NCBI GenBank assembly: GCA_051747385.1
Contig: JBNJGB010000007.1
Location: forward strand, 62,001 to 126,000
Length of the DNA: 64,000 nt
Direction: 5' to 3'
Source: JBNJGB01 sp051747385
GTDB taxonomy: Bacteria > Myxococcota_A > UBA9042 > PHBI01 > JACKFB01
Shown here one piece after another: positions 8,274 to 18,600 of this stretch. Made by a program: the position numbers and the translations under genes. How positions within the stretch are numbered: the stretch's first letter is position 1; each line of letters starts with the position of its first letter. The notes under the pieces were generated by a model that searched no databases, was not told the DNA's origin, and saw only the letters and a list, made by a program, of their open reading frames with translations.

Positions 8274-9536
8274 ATGACGCGAGCGCACTGGACGATCATG
8301 GCCCTGCTGGTGGCGGCGACCCCGGGGAGCCCGGCCGCGGCGGGCGGGGGGGAGGACGCGGCGAAGCGAGCACGCAGCGTGCTCCGGGAGTCGCCGCTCG
8401 TCGACGGGCACAACGACGCCCCGTGGCAGGTGCGCGAGCGCGGGAAGGGCCGGCTCGACGCGGTCCCCCTCGGGCAGGACACCACGACCCTGGACCCGCC
8501 CATGGACACCGACCTGCCGCGCCTCCGCGAGGGCATGGTGGGCGGCCAGTTCTGGTCGGTCTACGTGCCCACGAGCCTGGCGGGCCCGGAGGCCGTGCGC
8601 GCCACCCTGGAGCAGATCGACGTGGTCCACCGGATGGTGGCGCGCCACCCCGAGCACCTCGCCCTCGCCCGCACGGCGGACGACGTGGAGCGCATCTTCG
8701 CCGACGGTCGCATCGCGTCGCTCATGGGCATCGAGGGCGGCCACTGCATCGGGGGATCGCCGGGCGCGCTCCGGATGATGTACGAGGCCGGCGCGCGGTA
8801 CACGACGCTCACCCACTGGCGGACGACGGACTGGGCGGACGCCGCCACCGACGCCCCGCGCCACGAGGGCCTGAGCGACTTCGGCGAGGACCTCGTGCGC
8901 GAGATGAACCGCCTGGGGATGCTCGTGGACCTGTCCCACGTCTCTGCCGAGACCATGCGGGACGCGATCCGGGTGTCCGAGGCGCCCGTGATCTTCTCCC
9001 ACTCCGGCGCCCGGGCCGTGAACCCCCACCCGCGCAACGTGCCCGACGACGTCCTCCGCGCCGTCGGCAGGCACGGCGGCGTCGTCATGATCGACTTCTT
9101 CCCGGCCTACGTCTCCCAGGAGGTGTGGCGCTGGGAGGCCGCCGAGTCCGCCGAGGAGGCGCGCCTGGAGGTGCTGCACCCGGGCGATCCCGACGCCGTG
9201 GAGGGCGGCCTGGCCCGGTGGCGCGAGGACCACCCGCGCCCGAAGGCGACCCTGAAGCAGGTGGTGGACCACATCGAGCACGTCCGGGACCTGGCCGGCG
9301 TGGACGCCCTGGGGATCGGCGGGGACTTCGACGGCATGGCCCACGCCCCGGAGGGCCTGGAGGACGTCTCGACCTACCCCGCTCTGCTCACCGCCCTCGC
9401 CCGCCGCGACTGGTCGGACGAGGACCTGGCCAAGCTCGCGGGCAGGAACATCCTCCGGGTCATGCGCGAGGCCGAGGCGGTCGCGGAGCGGCTACGGGAG
9501 GAGCGTGAGCCGCTCGTGCGCCCGGTCCTGCAGTAG
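8274..9536 (+). CDS. Membrane dipeptidase (peptidase family M19), exported
   Basis: 420 residues, ATG with GGAGGGG upstream. The signal peptide ends about AAAGGG. The zinc-dependent renal-dipeptidase fold is shown by DGHNDAPW (HND 46-48), the metal-bridging Glu in GIEGGHCIGG, LTHWRTTDWADA, the DLSHVS and FSHSGARAV histidine segments and GGDFDGMA near the C-terminus. Family members hydrolyse dipeptides, often with D-residues. Expected location is periplasm or cell surface. It stands alone between the terminator and a convergent ABC operon. Confidence 0.93.
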   Translation: MTRAHWTIMALLVAATPGSPAAAGGGEDAAKRARSVLRESPLVDGHNDAPWQVRERGKGRLDAVPLGQDTTTLDPPMDTDLPRLREGMVGGQFWSVYVPTSLAGPEAVRATLEQIDVVHRMVARHPEHLALARTADDVERIFADGRIASLMGIEGGHCIGGSPGALRMMYEAGARYTTLTHWRTTDWADAATDAPRHEGLSDFGEDLVREMNRLGMLVDLSHVSAETMRDAIRVSEAPVIFSHSGARAVNPHPRNVPDDVLRAVGRHGGVVMIDFFPAYVSQEVWRWEAAESAEEARLEVLHPGDPDAVEGGLARWREDHPRPKATLKQVVDHIEHVRDLAGVDALGIGGDFDGMAHAPEGLEDVSTYPALLTALARRDWSDEDLAKLAGRNILRVMREAEAVAERLREEREPLVRPVLQ

Positions 9537-9705
9537 GGCATCTCCGCACATCCGAAGGGCTCGCGCCAAGGCGCCAAGCCGCAAAGGCGCGGGAGGGGAT
9601 GATCGCCCCGGTGTCAGTGTCGTCCGGTTCGCTGCGGGAGGGGCCGGTCCGTCGACCACGTCCACGTCTCGCAGCTCTCGGGGAGTCGTGGCCGATGTGC
9701 GGGCG

Positions 9706-10758
9706 TCACTGCCACCGGAAGGTCCGCAGGGCCACCGCGAACCCCACCACGCCCCAGGCCGCGAGGATGCCCACCTCGGGCAGCACGCCCAGGAGGCCGG
9801 CGCCGTCGTGGTAGACCGCCCGGAGGGCGTCGTTCAGCGCCGTGAGCGGCAGCGCCCGGATGACCGGGTGGAACACCTCCGGGAAGCGCTCCCAGGTGAA
9901 GAACACGCCGGACAGCAGCCACATGGGCATCATCACGAGGTTCATGAGGCCCGAGACCACCTCCACGCTGGACGTGCGGGCGGCCACGAGCAGGGCCAGG
10001 CCCGCGAAGCTCATGGCGCCGAGCATGCTCAGGCCCAGGAGATCCACGATGGAGCCCTGGAGGCGGACGTCCAGCGCCAGCCAGCCGAACAGGGTCAGGA
10101 CGCTCACCTCGAGGACCACGAAGGCCAGCCGCGACAGGCCGTGGGCCGCCAGGAAGTGGCTCCGCCGCATGGGCGACACGGCCAGGACGCGCAGCAGGCG
10201 CCTCCGACGCGCCTGGACCAGGTCGTAGCCGATGGACCACATGCTGCTGCCCATCAGGTTCAGCCCGATGAGCGCGGGCAGGAGGAAGTCGATGTATCGG
10301 CTGCCGGGGGCGACGCGCGTGTCCACCTCGACGGCGGCCACGTCCTCGCGCCCGAGACCGCGCTGGACGGCGTCGTCGACCACGAAGCGCGCGACGCGAC
10401 TGTCCGGGCGGGTGGGATCGTAGCGATAGCGCACCCGATCCTCGCCGAGCAGGCTCACGACCACGTCCACCCCGCCCTCGTCGAGGGCCGTGGACAGGGC
10501 GTCCGAGGGCAGCACGACGGCCTCCACCCGGTCCACGAAGCCGAGGATCGCCTCCAGCCGCTCCGCCCCGGGAGCCTCCGCGCCCACGCCGGCCCGGACC
10601 GGCTCCGGCGCCTCGTCCCGGAAGGCCACGCCCAGGGAGATGGCCAGGAGCACGGGGAAGCCGAACACCCAGAACAGGGCCGCCGGGTCGCGGACGTGCT
10701 CGAGCAGGCGCACCCGGATCAGCTCGACGAGCGGGTGGGGCCCGCGGCCGTCACGCAT
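9706..10758 (-). CDS. ABC-2 type transporter permease
   Basis: 350 residues. One membrane helix lies near residue 30 (PAALFWVFGFPVLLAISLGVAF), then an extracytoplasmic domain to about 165 and five or so helices in the second half. That is the layout of ABC-2 membrane proteins of the YhfP/NatB or CcmB-like export class. FLAAHGLSRLAFVVLEVSVLTLFG and the MNLVMMPMWLLSGVFF segment are typical. The start overlaps the ATPase gene by 8 bp, so the two form one exporter. The substrate is unknown; lipid, drug or antibiotic export are all possible. Confidence 0.88.
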   Translation of the reverse strand: MRDGRGPHPLVELIRVRLLEHVRDPAALFWVFGFPVLLAISLGVAFRDEAPEPVRAGVGAEAPGAERLEAILGFVDRVEAVVLPSDALSTALDEGGVDVVVSLLGEDRVRYRYDPTRPDSRVARFVVDDAVQRGLGREDVAAVEVDTRVAPGSRYIDFLLPALIGLNLMGSSMWSIGYDLVQARRRRLLRVLAVSPMRRSHFLAAHGLSRLAFVVLEVSVLTLFGWLALDVRLQGSIVDLLGLSMLGAMSFAGLALLVAARTSSVEVVSGLMNLVMMPMWLLSGVFFTWERFPEVFHPVIRALPLTALNDALRAVYHDGAGLLGVLPEVGILAAWGVVGFAVALRTFRWQ

Positions 10759-11710
10759 CGCGGAGCCCCCGTCCGGTCAGGTGGATGAAGACGTCCTCCA
10801 GGGTGGCGCGGTGCGTCTCCAGGGACGCCAGCCGCGCGCCCCGCGCGCCCACCACCTCCAGCAGGGCCGGCATGACGTCGGCCGCCTCGCGCGCCGCGAC
10901 CCTCAGCCCGTCCGCCGTGCGCTCCACGGCCGTCACCCCGGCGATGTCCTCCAGGTCCGCGGGCTCCAGGGGGCCGTCCGGCACGAGATCGATGATCTGG
11001 TCGGCGCCCAGGGCCCGCACGTGCCCCTCCGGCGTGTCGAGGGCGATGATGCGCCCGCCTTCGATGAAGGCCACCCGATCGCAGAGGCGCGTCGCCTCCT
11101 CCATGTAGTGCGTCGTGAGCAGGACGGCCCCGCCCGACGAGCGGAACGACTCCACGATCTCCCAGATGTGACGCCGCGCGGCCGGGTCCAGGCCGGTGGT
11201 GGGCTCGTCCAGGCAGAGGAGATCCGGCGCCCCGGCCAGCGAGCACGCCAGGGCCAGCCGCTGAGCCTGCCCGCCCGACAGCCCCCGCACCCGGCTCCGG
11301 CGCTTCGCCTCCAGCCCGACCAGGGCGACCAGGTCCTCCACCATGCGGCCGCGCGGGTAGAAGCTGCGGAACAGGCGGATCGTCTCGACCACCGTGAGGC
11401 GCTCGCTGAACTGGACGTCCTGAAGCTGCACGCCGAGCCTGCTGCGGAGGGCGTGATCGCCTCCCCGGCCCCACGACCGCCCGAAGATGGCCACCGAGCC
11501 CTCGTCGGGCCGGGTGAGCCCCTCGATCATCTCCACGGTGGTGGTCTTCCCGGCGCCGTTCGGCCCCAGCAGGCCCAGGCACTCCCCGGCCCGCACGTCC
11601 AGGTCCACGCCGTCGACCGCCACGACGTCGCGGTAGCGCTTCACGAGGCCGCGACAGCGCACCGCCACCTCGGCTCCCTCCGGGGTCGTCACCGCCTGCA
11701 TCGCCGCCAT
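10751..11710 (-). CDS. ABC transporter ATP-binding protein (DrrA/CcmA type)
   Basis: About 320 residues from ATG 11710 (MAAMQAV); an in-frame ATG at 11779 would add 23 residues that do not look like ABC sequence. Walker A is GPNGAGKTT, the Q-loop region VQLQDVQFSERLTV, signature LSGGQAQR, Walker B LLCLDEPTTGLDP and the H-loop TTHYMEEA. The C-terminal domain of about 100 residues is common in DrrA-like exporters. It powers the downstream permease, whose gene it overlaps. Divergently, 80 bp away, lies the DUF5916 gene. Confidence 0.92.
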   Translation of the reverse strand: MAAMQAVTTPEGAEVAVRCRGLVKRYRDVVAVDGVDLDVRAGECLGLLGPNGAGKTTTVEMIEGLTRPDEGSVAIFGRSWGRGGDHALRSRLGVQLQDVQFSERLTVVETIRLFRSFYPRGRMVEDLVALVGLEAKRRSRVRGLSGGQAQRLALACSLAGAPDLLCLDEPTTGLDPAARRHIWEIVESFRSSGGAVLLTTHYMEEATRLCDRVAFIEGGRIIALDTPEGHVRALGADQIIDLVPDGPLEPADLEDIAGVTAVERTADGLRVAAREAADVMPALLEVVGARGARLASLETHRATLEDVFIHLTGRGLRDA

Positions 11711-11790
11711 GGTCCGGCCCCGATCGCGGGAGCGCAAGGCCGGATCGGGGGGCTTTACAGCCGGGGGACCGTTCCGCATAAGAGGCAGCC

Positions 11791-14043
11791 GTGCGTGCCC
11801 TCGTCCCGATCCTGCTCCTGCTCGCGTGGCTCGCCGACCCGGCGACGGCCCATCCTCCCGCGGAGGTGACGGGGGGCGCGGCCCCGCGATCCGGCCCGAT
11901 CGTGATCGACGGGCGCCCCGACGAGGCCGCCTGGGACGCCGCCCCGGCGCTGGACGACTTCGTCGAGCGCACGCCGAACCTCCGCGCCGAGCCCCCCGTG
12001 CGCACGGTCGTGCGGGTGCTGTACGACGCGGAGGCGCTCTGGGTGGCCGCCTGGTGCTACCAGCCGGAACAGCCGGTGGCGCGCGTGCTGAACCGGGACA
12101 CGTTCGACATGTTCTCGGACGACGCCATCAGCCTGAAGATCGACCCCGCGCACGACCACCGCACGACCCTGGGCTTCGCGCTGAACGCCGCCGGCGCGCG
12201 GATGGACTATCGCGGCGTCAACGAGTCCACCTGGCAGCTCGAGTTCGACGCCGCCTGGCAGGGGCGCGCGGCGGTGGTAGAGGGCGGCTGGACCGCCGAG
12301 TTCCGGATCCCGCTGACGGAGCTGGGCCTGTCCCCGTGGGACCCGCCGGAGATGATCGGCCTGAACGTGAGCCGGGACCACAGCCGGCGCAGCGCCACCT
12401 ACGACTGGTCCGTGATGCCGCCGCCGTTTTCGCCCATCTCGTCCAGCCTCTACGGGCACCTGACGGGCTTCGAGGCCCTCCCGGAGCTCGCGGCGGGGAG
12501 CGCAGTCGACCCCGGGCCTGTCCTCGCCTGGTACACCGAGCCCTGGGTCCTCGCCGGCGTGACCCGGGATCGCCCCGACCCCTCGGCGCCGCTGGACACC
12601 GACGCCGAGCTGGACGCCGGCGTGGACCTCGGCCTCCAGCTCCGCTCGGGGTGGTCCACGCACCTCACGGTGAACACCGACTTCGCCGAGGTGGAGCTGG
12701 ACGACCAGGTGGTCAACCTGACCCGGTTCAGCGTCTTCCTGCCGGAAAAGCGCGGCTTCTTCCTCGAGGACGCGGACCTGTTCGCGTTCGGCCACCCGGA
12801 GGACAGCCAGCTCTTCCACAGCCGGCGCATCGGCCTGGACGAGGGCCGCGAGATCCCCATCCTGACCGGCGTCAAGGCGGTCGGCCCGGCGGGCGACCAC
12901 GCGCGGCTGGGGGCCCTGGACGTGATCACGCGGCCGGCGGGCGACCTCCCGTGGACCAGCAACCTGGTGGTCCGCGGCCAGGGAGAGCTGGGGCGGGGCT
13001 CGAACCTGGGCGTGATGGTCACGCAGCGCCAGTCCCTGGAGGACGCCGGCGACTGGAACCTGACGGCCGGCCTGGACGGAGCGTGGCGCGGCGGGGGCAG
13101 CCCGCTCCTCGTCGAGGGCTTCGCGGTGGTGAGCGGCAACGGCCCGCGGGTGGGCGAGGCGACCGGCGAGGTGGCGTCCCCGGACGACCCCGAGAGCCCG
13201 GAGGAGGAGGAGGCGACGGGCCTGGGCGCCGCGGCGGCCGTGGACCTGAGCTGGCGTGGAGAGCTCTTCCGTCCCGCGCTCGGCTACGCGTTCTTCTCCG
13301 AGGACCTCCGCGCGGACCTGGGCTTCTTCCGGCGCCGAGGCATCCACCGCTCCACGGCCTCCTTCGCCGTGCAGCCGCGGGTGGAGCGCCGGGGCGTGGA
13401 GACCGTCACGTTCCAGGCCACCGGCTCGGCCGTCGCCGACGAAGGGGCCACGGAGCTCCTGGACTGGAGCGGCGGAGGGAGCGTGACCGTCGAGGGGCAG
13501 CAGGGCTGGACCGTCGGCGCCTCCGGCGACGAGCGCCGCGAGACGGTGCGGGAGGCCTTCACGGTCGGCCCCGCCGTGGAGATCGCGGAGGGCGCCTACC
13601 GCATGACCCGCGGGGACCTCTGGGGGGCGACCCCGGGCACCGCCGCCGTGGGCCTCGACGGCTCCCTGTCGTGGCAGGAGTACTACGGCGGCGAGATGCT
13701 CCGGGGCGGCGGGAACGTCTTCGCGCGTCCCGGGACCTGGCTCCGGACGACCGTGGGGACGGACATCCGGCGCGTCCGCTTCCCGGACGATCCCCGCGAG
13801 GACTTCACGAGCGTCGCCGTGAACGGCGAGGCCTGGATCGGCTTCAGCCCCGACCTGAACCTGCGCCTGGCGGCCCAGTGGAACCGCATCGCGGCCCTGG
13901 TCCGCCTCCAGGCGCGCCTCCGCTGGACGTGGCGCCGGGGCAGCGATCTCTTCGTCGTCTACCAGGGGGACCTGGAGGAGGCGGAGGGCTGGTCGAGCAC
14001 GTTCCAGTCCGTGCTGGTGAAGCTCACGCTGCAGGTCCCCTGA
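11791..14043 (+). CDS. DUF5916-type protein: CBM9-like domain plus outer-membrane barrel
   Basis: 750 residues from GTG with AGAGG upstream. The signal peptide ends PATAHP. Residues about 35-225 are a CBM9-like sugar-binding fold (IVIDGRPDEAAWDAAP, VRVLYDAEALWVAAWCY, GGWTAEFRIPLTELGL). The remainder resembles the DUF5916 barrel with FLPEKRGFFLEDADLFAFG and a long C-terminal series of amphipathic strands. Such proteins are common in Bacteroidota and deltaproteobacterial lineages; their substrate is unknown. The role is probably outer-membrane binding or uptake. It is transcribed divergently from the ABC exporter. Confidence 0.85.
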   Translation: MRALVPILLLLAWLADPATAHPPAEVTGGAAPRSGPIVIDGRPDEAAWDAAPALDDFVERTPNLRAEPPVRTVVRVLYDAEALWVAAWCYQPEQPVARVLNRDTFDMFSDDAISLKIDPAHDHRTTLGFALNAAGARMDYRGVNESTWQLEFDAAWQGRAAVVEGGWTAEFRIPLTELGLSPWDPPEMIGLNVSRDHSRRSATYDWSVMPPPFSPISSSLYGHLTGFEALPELAAGSAVDPGPVLAWYTEPWVLAGVTRDRPDPSAPLDTDAELDAGVDLGLQLRSGWSTHLTVNTDFAEVELDDQVVNLTRFSVFLPEKRGFFLEDADLFAFGHPEDSQLFHSRRIGLDEGREIPILTGVKAVGPAGDHARLGALDVITRPAGDLPWTSNLVVRGQGELGRGSNLGVMVTQRQSLEDAGDWNLTAGLDGAWRGGGSPLLVEGFAVVSGNGPRVGEATGEVASPDDPESPEEEEATGLGAAAAVDLSWRGELFRPALGYAFFSEDLRADLGFFRRRGIHRSTASFAVQPRVERRGVETVTFQATGSAVADEGATELLDWSGGGSVTVEGQQGWTVGASGDERRETVREAFTVGPAVEIAEGAYRMTRGDLWGATPGTAAVGLDGSLSWQEYYGGEMLRGGGNVFARPGTWLRTTVGTDIRRVRFPDDPREDFTSVAVNGEAWIGFSPDLNLRLAAQWNRIAALVRLQARLRWTWRRGSDLFVVYQGDLEEAEGWSSTFQSVLVKLTLQVP

Positions 14044-14104
14044 GCCCGACCGGCGACCGGCGGAGCAGGAAGGAGGCCCAGCCGCGCTCGCTGCGCCGGT
14101 CTCT

Positions 14105-14317
14105 TCAGCCGCGGGGCAGGTACGCGTCGAGCTGCACCACGCGGAGCGAGGGCAGGCCGGGCAGGCCGAGGTCGTTTGTCAGGAACGTCGGGCAGCCGTT
14201 GGCCATCGCCGAGGCAAGCTGCACCCCACTGAGGTCGAAGACGCCGACGAAACCAGCCCAGAAGGACGGGTCCAGGTCCCGCAAGGCTCTGGTCGCTCGT
14301 CGGCATCGCTCGGTCAT
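14105..14317 (-). pseudogene. PIN-domain toxin remnant (C-terminal part), copy 1
   Basis: A 70-residue frame with a strong AGGAGG before ATG 14317. Its C-terminal half (LASAMANG, FLTNDLGLP, LRVVQLDAYLP) is the end of a PIN-domain ribonuclease. The N-terminal half of the PIN fold is missing, and the TPDA segment with a catalytic Asp is changed to DLSG. Bases 14115-14222 are nearly identical to 22238-22345, which code for another remnant, so both descend from one toxin gene by duplication. I infer it is inactive, although the retained RBS could still give a short peptide. Confidence 0.7.
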
Positions 14318-14542
14318 GGGATCCTCCTGCGCACTGGTGGGCAGGCTACCAGCGTCGACGCTGGGTTCCACATCACTGCCCCTACCCGACCGGAAGGCCA
14401 GCGAACGCCACGCGCCACAGGCGATGTCGGATGATGTGGTAGAAGACCGGTGGGACCGGAGGGCCGCTCCGGGCCCTTTCCGCGATCGACACCACGAGAC
14501 GGGCCCTCCTGTCGCGCAACATCCGAAATGGAGCCACGTGAG

Positions 14543-15388
14543 ATGAGCCGCGTTCATCCTCCGGGGTGGTGTACCCTCGGCCTCATCCTCCTCGTCGGGG
14601 GCTGCTTGCCGCAATCCGCCGACGAGGCGGACGACGGCACCACGACGACGCTCGCCGACGAGTGCGGTGATGTCACCTACGACGGCTACTGCGACGAGCT
14701 AGGCCGGCTCGTCTTCTGCAACGAGGGCCGGCTGATCCGCCAGGACTGCTTTCGACAGGGCAAGGTATGCAGGCCGGGCACGGGCGATCCAGGGTACTTC
14801 TGCCTCGAGCCGTGCGACGGGGTGACGCTGGCGGGCGCCTGCGACGGGAACGAGCGTCTCCGCTGCCGCGCCGGATCTCTCCACACGCGGGATTGCAATG
14901 ACACCGCAGACGATTTCGGCGCGGACAGCACCTGCGCCTGGGTACCGGAACGCTGTCGCTACGAGTGCGTCGGTTGTGGCGACCTCCCCGAGGGGGGCCG
15001 GTGCGACGGCGATCGCTACGAGTACTGCCGGGACGGGAGCCCCTCCTACATCGACTGCGGGGCACACGGGAGCCACTGTGGCACGGACCCCGACACCGGA
15101 GAGACGGGCTGCTTGAACGACTCCGGCACCTCGTCGTGCGACCCGGGCACGCCAGACCGGTGCGAGGACGGGCTCTTGTGGTGGTGCGACGGCGGCCAAC
15201 TGCGCTGGTACAACTGCCGATACTTCGGGCTGCGGTGCGTCGTCGACGAGGCGACGGGGCGCGCGGGTTGCCAGGGCTGCGACGTGCCGTGGTGGGACGA
15301 CCGCTGCTACGACGGCCAACGCCACCTCTGCGAGGACGACCGGCTCGTCACCGAACCGTGCGCCGAGACATGCGAAACCCCGCGATAG
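14543..15388 (+). CDS. Cys-rich repeat lipoprotein
   Basis: 281 residues from ATG 14543, with GGAG 9 bp before; an in-frame ATG 15 bp upstream is possible. The signal peptide ends LLVGGC (Cys21). After a short Asp/Thr linker come about six repeats of a 35-45-residue Cys module. Each reads roughly CDG-x-RL-x-C-x-G-x-L-x3-DC, for example CDGDRYEYCRDG. Such modules occur in many myxobacterial surface lipoproteins and have no known activity. The same module type recurs in the next gene and at 24381, so these are probably paralogous surface proteins. Confidence 0.8.
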   Translation: MSRVHPPGWCTLGLILLVGGCLPQSADEADDGTTTTLADECGDVTYDGYCDELGRLVFCNEGRLIRQDCFRQGKVCRPGTGDPGYFCLEPCDGVTLAGACDGNERLRCRAGSLHTRDCNDTADDFGADSTCAWVPERCRYECVGCGDLPEGGRCDGDRYEYCRDGSPSYIDCGAHGSHCGTDPDTGETGCLNDSGTSSCDPGTPDRCEDGLLWWCDGGQLRWYNCRYFGLRCVVDEATGRAGCQGCDVPWWDDRCYDGQRHLCEDDRLVTEPCAETCETPR

Positions 15389-15631
15389 CCCCGTCAGCGT
15401 CCGAGGATGGATCGCCCCACGGTAACTCGCGGTGTATTGCAGGATGGACGACGGCCCCGTAGCGTCGCCGGACACACTCGGCCCTCTCCGCGCGACGTCC
15501 CTGGTTGGCTGATTGGGAACCCCGCGCCGTCGGGGCTCCGCCGGCCGCTCCCGACGGGGGCCGTGCCGGATGAACAGTCACCTGCGAACGACGGCGGGGG
15601 CGTGGTCCTCGCCGGAGGATTGCGGCTGAAC

Positions 15632-18600
15632 ATGAGCATGAACACCTCTACAGCACTCGGAGCGTTGGGAGTAGCCGTCGCGCTCCTGTCCATGGCCTGC
15701 GACGGACCGTCCGGACCGTCCGAAGACGATGGATGCCCACCGGGCCAACTTCGATGCACCTCGGACGGCCAGCGGGTCCTGGAGTGCGTCGTGGCCGATT
15801 CCGGCCAGAAGTCCTGGCAGGTGACGGAGACCTGTCCTTGTTCGAACGGCGCCTGTACCGGTCCGACTGACGCCGACTGCACGCCGGGGGACTCCCGGTG
15901 CAGTCCTGACGGAAGCCAGATCCTCGTATGCCAGCGCACCTCGGGCGGCGCTCCGGCCTGGGCGCTCGCCACGCAGTGCGTCGGCGACTCCTGCGAGGAT
16001 GGACAGTGTGTCGGCGACGGCAGGCACCACGCCTATCCCCTCGGGGAGGTCGTCAGCAGCGATCGGGTCACCGTCGAGAGGCACACGAGCGACGTCCCGG
16101 AGGTCTTCGCCGCGGACTCCGGGAGCGTCCGGGTGCTCACGCCACGCACCGCGCTCGAGAGCGAGGAGTCCGTCGACATCTCCGTGACGCGACAGGAGAT
16201 CGAGCCGGGCAACACGGACGTTCGCACGGACGGGAACGGAGGCCGCGTGGAGACCGTCCATTCGAACGCCTTCGTCTTCGAGCCCGCCGGCCAGACGTTC
16301 GACGACCCCATCGTCGTCGAGGTCGAGCTGGAGCCGTCGTCCCACGGTCTCTCGGCCGAGGCGCTCGAGGAGGACCGGATCGTCGTCGTGCCGCTCTACT
16401 ACTGGCGATGGGGCACGACGTGGTCACCCACCGGAAACGAGCCGACCGGAGCGAACGGGGAGTGGGTGCGCGCGACCCTCCAGTCCGAGGAGGCCACCGA
16501 GGGGCAGGGCCTGAGCACGGTCCGCGTCGAGGGCGGCCGGGTCTTCGTGTCGCTCCTCGTCGACCACTTCAGCGTCTACACCCTCCCACGCCTCGACGAC
16601 TCGGCCGTCATGGAGACCCTCGACTACGGCTTGATCCTCTTCGAGACGCTGCCCGTGACCGAGGACTTCTCGATGCAGGTCCCGGGCGGCCTGTTCGCCA
16701 ACTCCGCGCTGGACTTCCTCACCATGAAGAGCACCTCCAAGAGGCGGAAGCGATACGCGCAGGTCTTGAAGGAGCTGGTGTGGGAGACGTCCCGCCGAAA
16801 GAACGAGCTCGTCACCTCGGTCCCGGCCGAGGCGATCAACCTCGCCGTGTGGGAGATCCTGGGCTGCAAAGGTCCCGCCCTGTGCAAGACGTTCGACGAC
16901 TTCGGCAAGTGGGTGGGCGCCCTGGACGACGCCGGCAGCTTCTACAAGGACCGGATGGCGGACTCCGGCCAGATGACCGACGCCGTCGCGGACGGCTTCG
17001 AGGACTTCTCGGATTGGCGAGGCGACCTGGACGAGCAGATGGAGGACATCGTCGGCTTCGCGGAGTACGAGGCCATCTCCAAGTGCTTGATGAACTCCTT
17101 GGCGACCACGGCGCTCTACATCTGGTCGGACCAGGCGGAGACCCAGCAGAGGTGGGCAGCCATCGAGGACAGGCTCCGCGCCTCGGACCTGTTTCAGCGG
17201 GACCCGGCGTTCGAAGCCGCAGTCGACGAGGTGGACGCCTTTGCCGCAGACCTGCGGGACGACTCCCTGGGGAGCCTCCTCGAAAACGCGACGAGCATCT
17301 TCGCCGACAACGTGGTCGGCGCGCCCGACGGATGCACCCTCGAGACCCTGGATCTCGTGAGCAAGAGCCTCCTCGACAAGCTGAAGCTCAGCGGTCCGGC
17401 CGGGGCACTGATCGGCAAGAGCATCGACATCGTCCGGGAGTACGTGAAGAAAAACCTCGCCGAGGCGACCTACAACGCCGAGCACCTGAGCGCCCTGGGG
17501 ACGATCCTCACCCAGGGCAACCTCGTCGACTACGACGAGCTCGTGGTGAAGGAGACCGACTACACCGAGTTCATCGAGGTCCCCTCCTCCATCGCCTACT
17601 ACGACGACGCCAGCCGGGACCGCTGGTACCGCCTCGCCATGGCCATGCGAGCCGCCGAGCTGGTGGCCGAGACGGCCCAGAAGACGCTCCGCCTGGAGGA
17701 CGTGGGCTGGGTGACGCAGAAGTTCACCTGGATGTCCGACCACCTCTGCGTCGACTGCGTCTCCGCGGGCTACTACCGGGACCTGCTGGCGGACCAGTAC
17801 GAGGACAGGCACGCCCAGTACGCGGCGCTCCACGATGCGGTGTACGCGGCGATGAACGACGCCGGGCCCCACGGCGGGCCGAGTCCGAGCGAGGCGTGCG
17901 AGGTCTTGGGCTGTGACGACGGCCCGTGTGAGCCCGACTGCGCCGGCAAGGACTGCGGTGGCGACGGGTGCGGGGGCTCGTGCGGGAGTTGCGCCGACGG
18001 GGAGACCTGTGACGGGGCGGCGCAGTGCGTCGAGGAGGGGGCCGATCCGTGCGGCGGCGTGACCTCTGAGGGCTGCTGCGAGGGAGACACGCTCCGGTAC
18101 TGCGAGGACGGTCAACCCGAGAGCCTCGACTGCGACGCGGGGACGTGCGGCTGGAACGCCCCCGCGTCCTTCTACGATTGCAGCACCGATGGAAGTGCCG
18201 AGCCGAGCGGCACCCACCCCAAGGCCTGCGAAGGAGGATGCACCCCCGACTGCGCCGACAAGGAGTGCGGCGGCGACGGCTGCGGCGACACCTGCGGGAC
18301 GTGCGGCGGCGACGAGAGCTGCGTGGTGGGACAGTGCCAGGTGGACGAGGACTGCGGCGACGTCACCTCGGAGGGGGTCTGCGACGGGGACGTGCTGACG
18401 TACTGCGCGGGCGGGATGCTCTTGCAGGAGGACTGCGCGGCGTCGGGGATGTCGTGCGGGTGGAGCGACGTCAACGAGGTGTGGACCTGCGTGGAGTCGG
18501 ACCCGGGCGGCGGGTGCTGGCCGGACTGCCCGGAGATGGTGGAGGTGCCGGGGGGGCCGTTCCTGATGGGGTGTAATGAGTCTGTGGACGCCGATTGCGA

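Noticed and set aside
5745..9344. A very long open frame opposite the decaheme gene (about 1200 codons)
   Set aside because: It is a shadow: Val/Arg/Gly/His-rich composition with no domain, fully antisense to a gene with ten clear heme motifs. GC-rich codons give few stops on the opposite strand.
9537..9605. Palindromic GCGCC/GGCGC stretch after the dipeptidase gene
   Set aside because: It may act as a weak terminator, but pairing is short and no T-tract follows, so I did not list it.
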